DNA of 5,335 nucleotides, taken from NCBI GenBank assembly GCA_023389135.1, contig JAEWEX010000329.1:1-5335 (forward strand). The letters run 5' to 3'. Origin of the DNA: Pseudomonadota bacterium (GTDB lineage Bacteria > Pseudomonadota > Alphaproteobacteria > Rhizobiales > Methylopilaceae). This document shows positions 4,810 to 5,335 of the stretch, piece after piece (positions within the stretch are counted from its first letter, which is position 1; every line of letters begins with the position of its first letter). A model generated the notes under the pieces. It was given only the letters and a program-made list of their open reading frames with translations. It had not been told where the DNA came from and made no database searches. Position numbers and translations under genes: made by a program.

Positions 4810-5335
4810 TCAGCCCGCCGCCCGGCGAGGCATCGTCGCGGTCGCCGGCGCCGGGCCGGGCACATAGATCCCGCGGCTGTCGGGATGTGGCCGGAAGGCG
4901 TCGCCGAGCCCCACCACAGTCTCCGCTGCGCCAAGCGTCAGAAAGCCGTCGCCGGCGATCTGGCCGGCGATCCGGGCCAGGATGTCGGTGCGGGTCGCCT
5001 CGTCGAAATAGATCAGCACGTTGCGGCAGAAAACGACGTCGAATGCGCCCAGCGCCGAAAAATCCCGCAGCAGGTTCTGGGTGCGGAAGCGCACCATGCG
5101 TCGAAGCTCGGGCGAGATCTCCCAGCGGTCGCCCTTCTGCCGGAAATGCCTGACCAGGCGCTGGATCGGCAGGCCGCGCTGAACCTCGAACTGGGAGTAG
5201 CATCCGGCCCGCGCGCGCTCGATCACCGTGGGGGACAGGTCGGTTGCGACGATCTCCACCCGCCAGCCCGCCAGTTCCGCGCGCCGGTCGTCCAGCAGCA
5301 TGGCCAGCGAATAGGGCTCCTGCCCCGTGGAGGCG
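4810..5335 (-). CDS. cheR: Chemoreceptor glutamate methyltransferase CheR (N-terminus beyond window)
   Basis: About 175 C-terminal residues are visible, in frame from the right edge; typical CheR has about 280. CheR transfers methyl groups from S-adenosylmethionine to glutamates of chemoreceptors, setting adaptation against the CheB methylesterase. The frame opens with ASTGQEPYSLAM, the SAM-binding motif, followed by VEIVATDLS with the acidic residue expected to hold the SAM ribose, the segment AGCYSQFEVQRGLPIQRLV typical of CheR, and FDVVFCRNVLIYFD with the Asn-Val-Leu-Ile-Tyr-Phe catalytic-domain motif. GDGFLTLGAAETVVGL follows near the end. The tail is Pro/Ala/Arg-rich (PGPAPATATMPRRAAG), with no sign of the tetratricopeptide extension seen in some CheR proteins. 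An internal ATG at 5299-5301 is not the real start, since the conserved motif lies before it. The gene is convergent with ctrA and shares its terminator region. The rest of the chemotaxis operon, if any, lies to the right. Confidence 0.94.
   Translation of the reverse strand, partial: ASTGQEPYSLAMLLDDRRAELAGWRVEIVATDLSPTVIERARAGCYSQFEVQRGLPIQRLVRHFRQKGDRWEISPELRRMVRFRTQNLLRDFSALGAFDVVFCRNVLIYFDEATRTDILARIAGQIAGDGFLTLGAAETVVGLGDAFRPHPDSRGIYVPGPAPATATMPRRAAG

Noticed and set aside
3813..4934. A 373-residue open frame on the minus strand opposite ctrA
   Set aside because: It covers the whole ctrA gene and its control region in reverse and runs through the ctrA terminator into cheR. There is no recognisable domain or ribosome site.

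Overview
The window is GC-rich and gene-dense and comes from an alphaproteobacterium, most likely of the order Hyphomicrobiales (Rhizobiales). The evidence is a near-textbook CtrA master regulator, a FliJ of the short alphaproteobacterial type, an Omp25/Omp31-like outer-membrane beta-barrel protein, and regulatory DNA carrying GANTC (CcrM) and TTAACCAT (CtrA) motifs. No mobile element, tRNA, rRNA or CRISPR array is visible.

Layout from left to right: the 3' end of flhA (+, 2-478); a bidirectional rho-independent terminator (494-529); a gene for a two-barrel outer-membrane protein (-, 548-1804), convergent with flhA; a 117-bp gap with a small inverted repeat; fliJ (-, 1922-2335); fliI (-, 2360-3685); a 352-bp divergent regulatory region (3686-4037); ctrA (+, 4038-4739); a second strong terminator (4760-4785); and the C-terminal two thirds or so of cheR (-, 4810 to the right edge), convergent with ctrA.

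The genes form a motility and cell-cycle neighbourhood. FlhA is the export gate of the flagellar type III secretion apparatus. FliI and FliJ are its ATPase and stalk, and CheR methylates chemoreceptors. CtrA is the response regulator that links cell-cycle progression to flagellar and chemotaxis gene expression in alphaproteobacteria. It is transcribed divergently from fliIJ across one shared control region.

The most unusual parts are two. First, the ctrA/fliI intergenic region holds six of the eight GANTC sites in the whole window, four of them spaced 37-39 bp apart, plus a perfect TTAACCAT box, degenerate CtrA-like boxes near fliI and a perfect 6-bp inverted repeat (GTGAAA-N9-TTTCAC). Second, the outer-membrane protein is an internal tandem duplication of a complete small beta-barrel, each half ending in a terminal Phe. 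I found no wholly new multi-gene system. These two are the observations best worth following.
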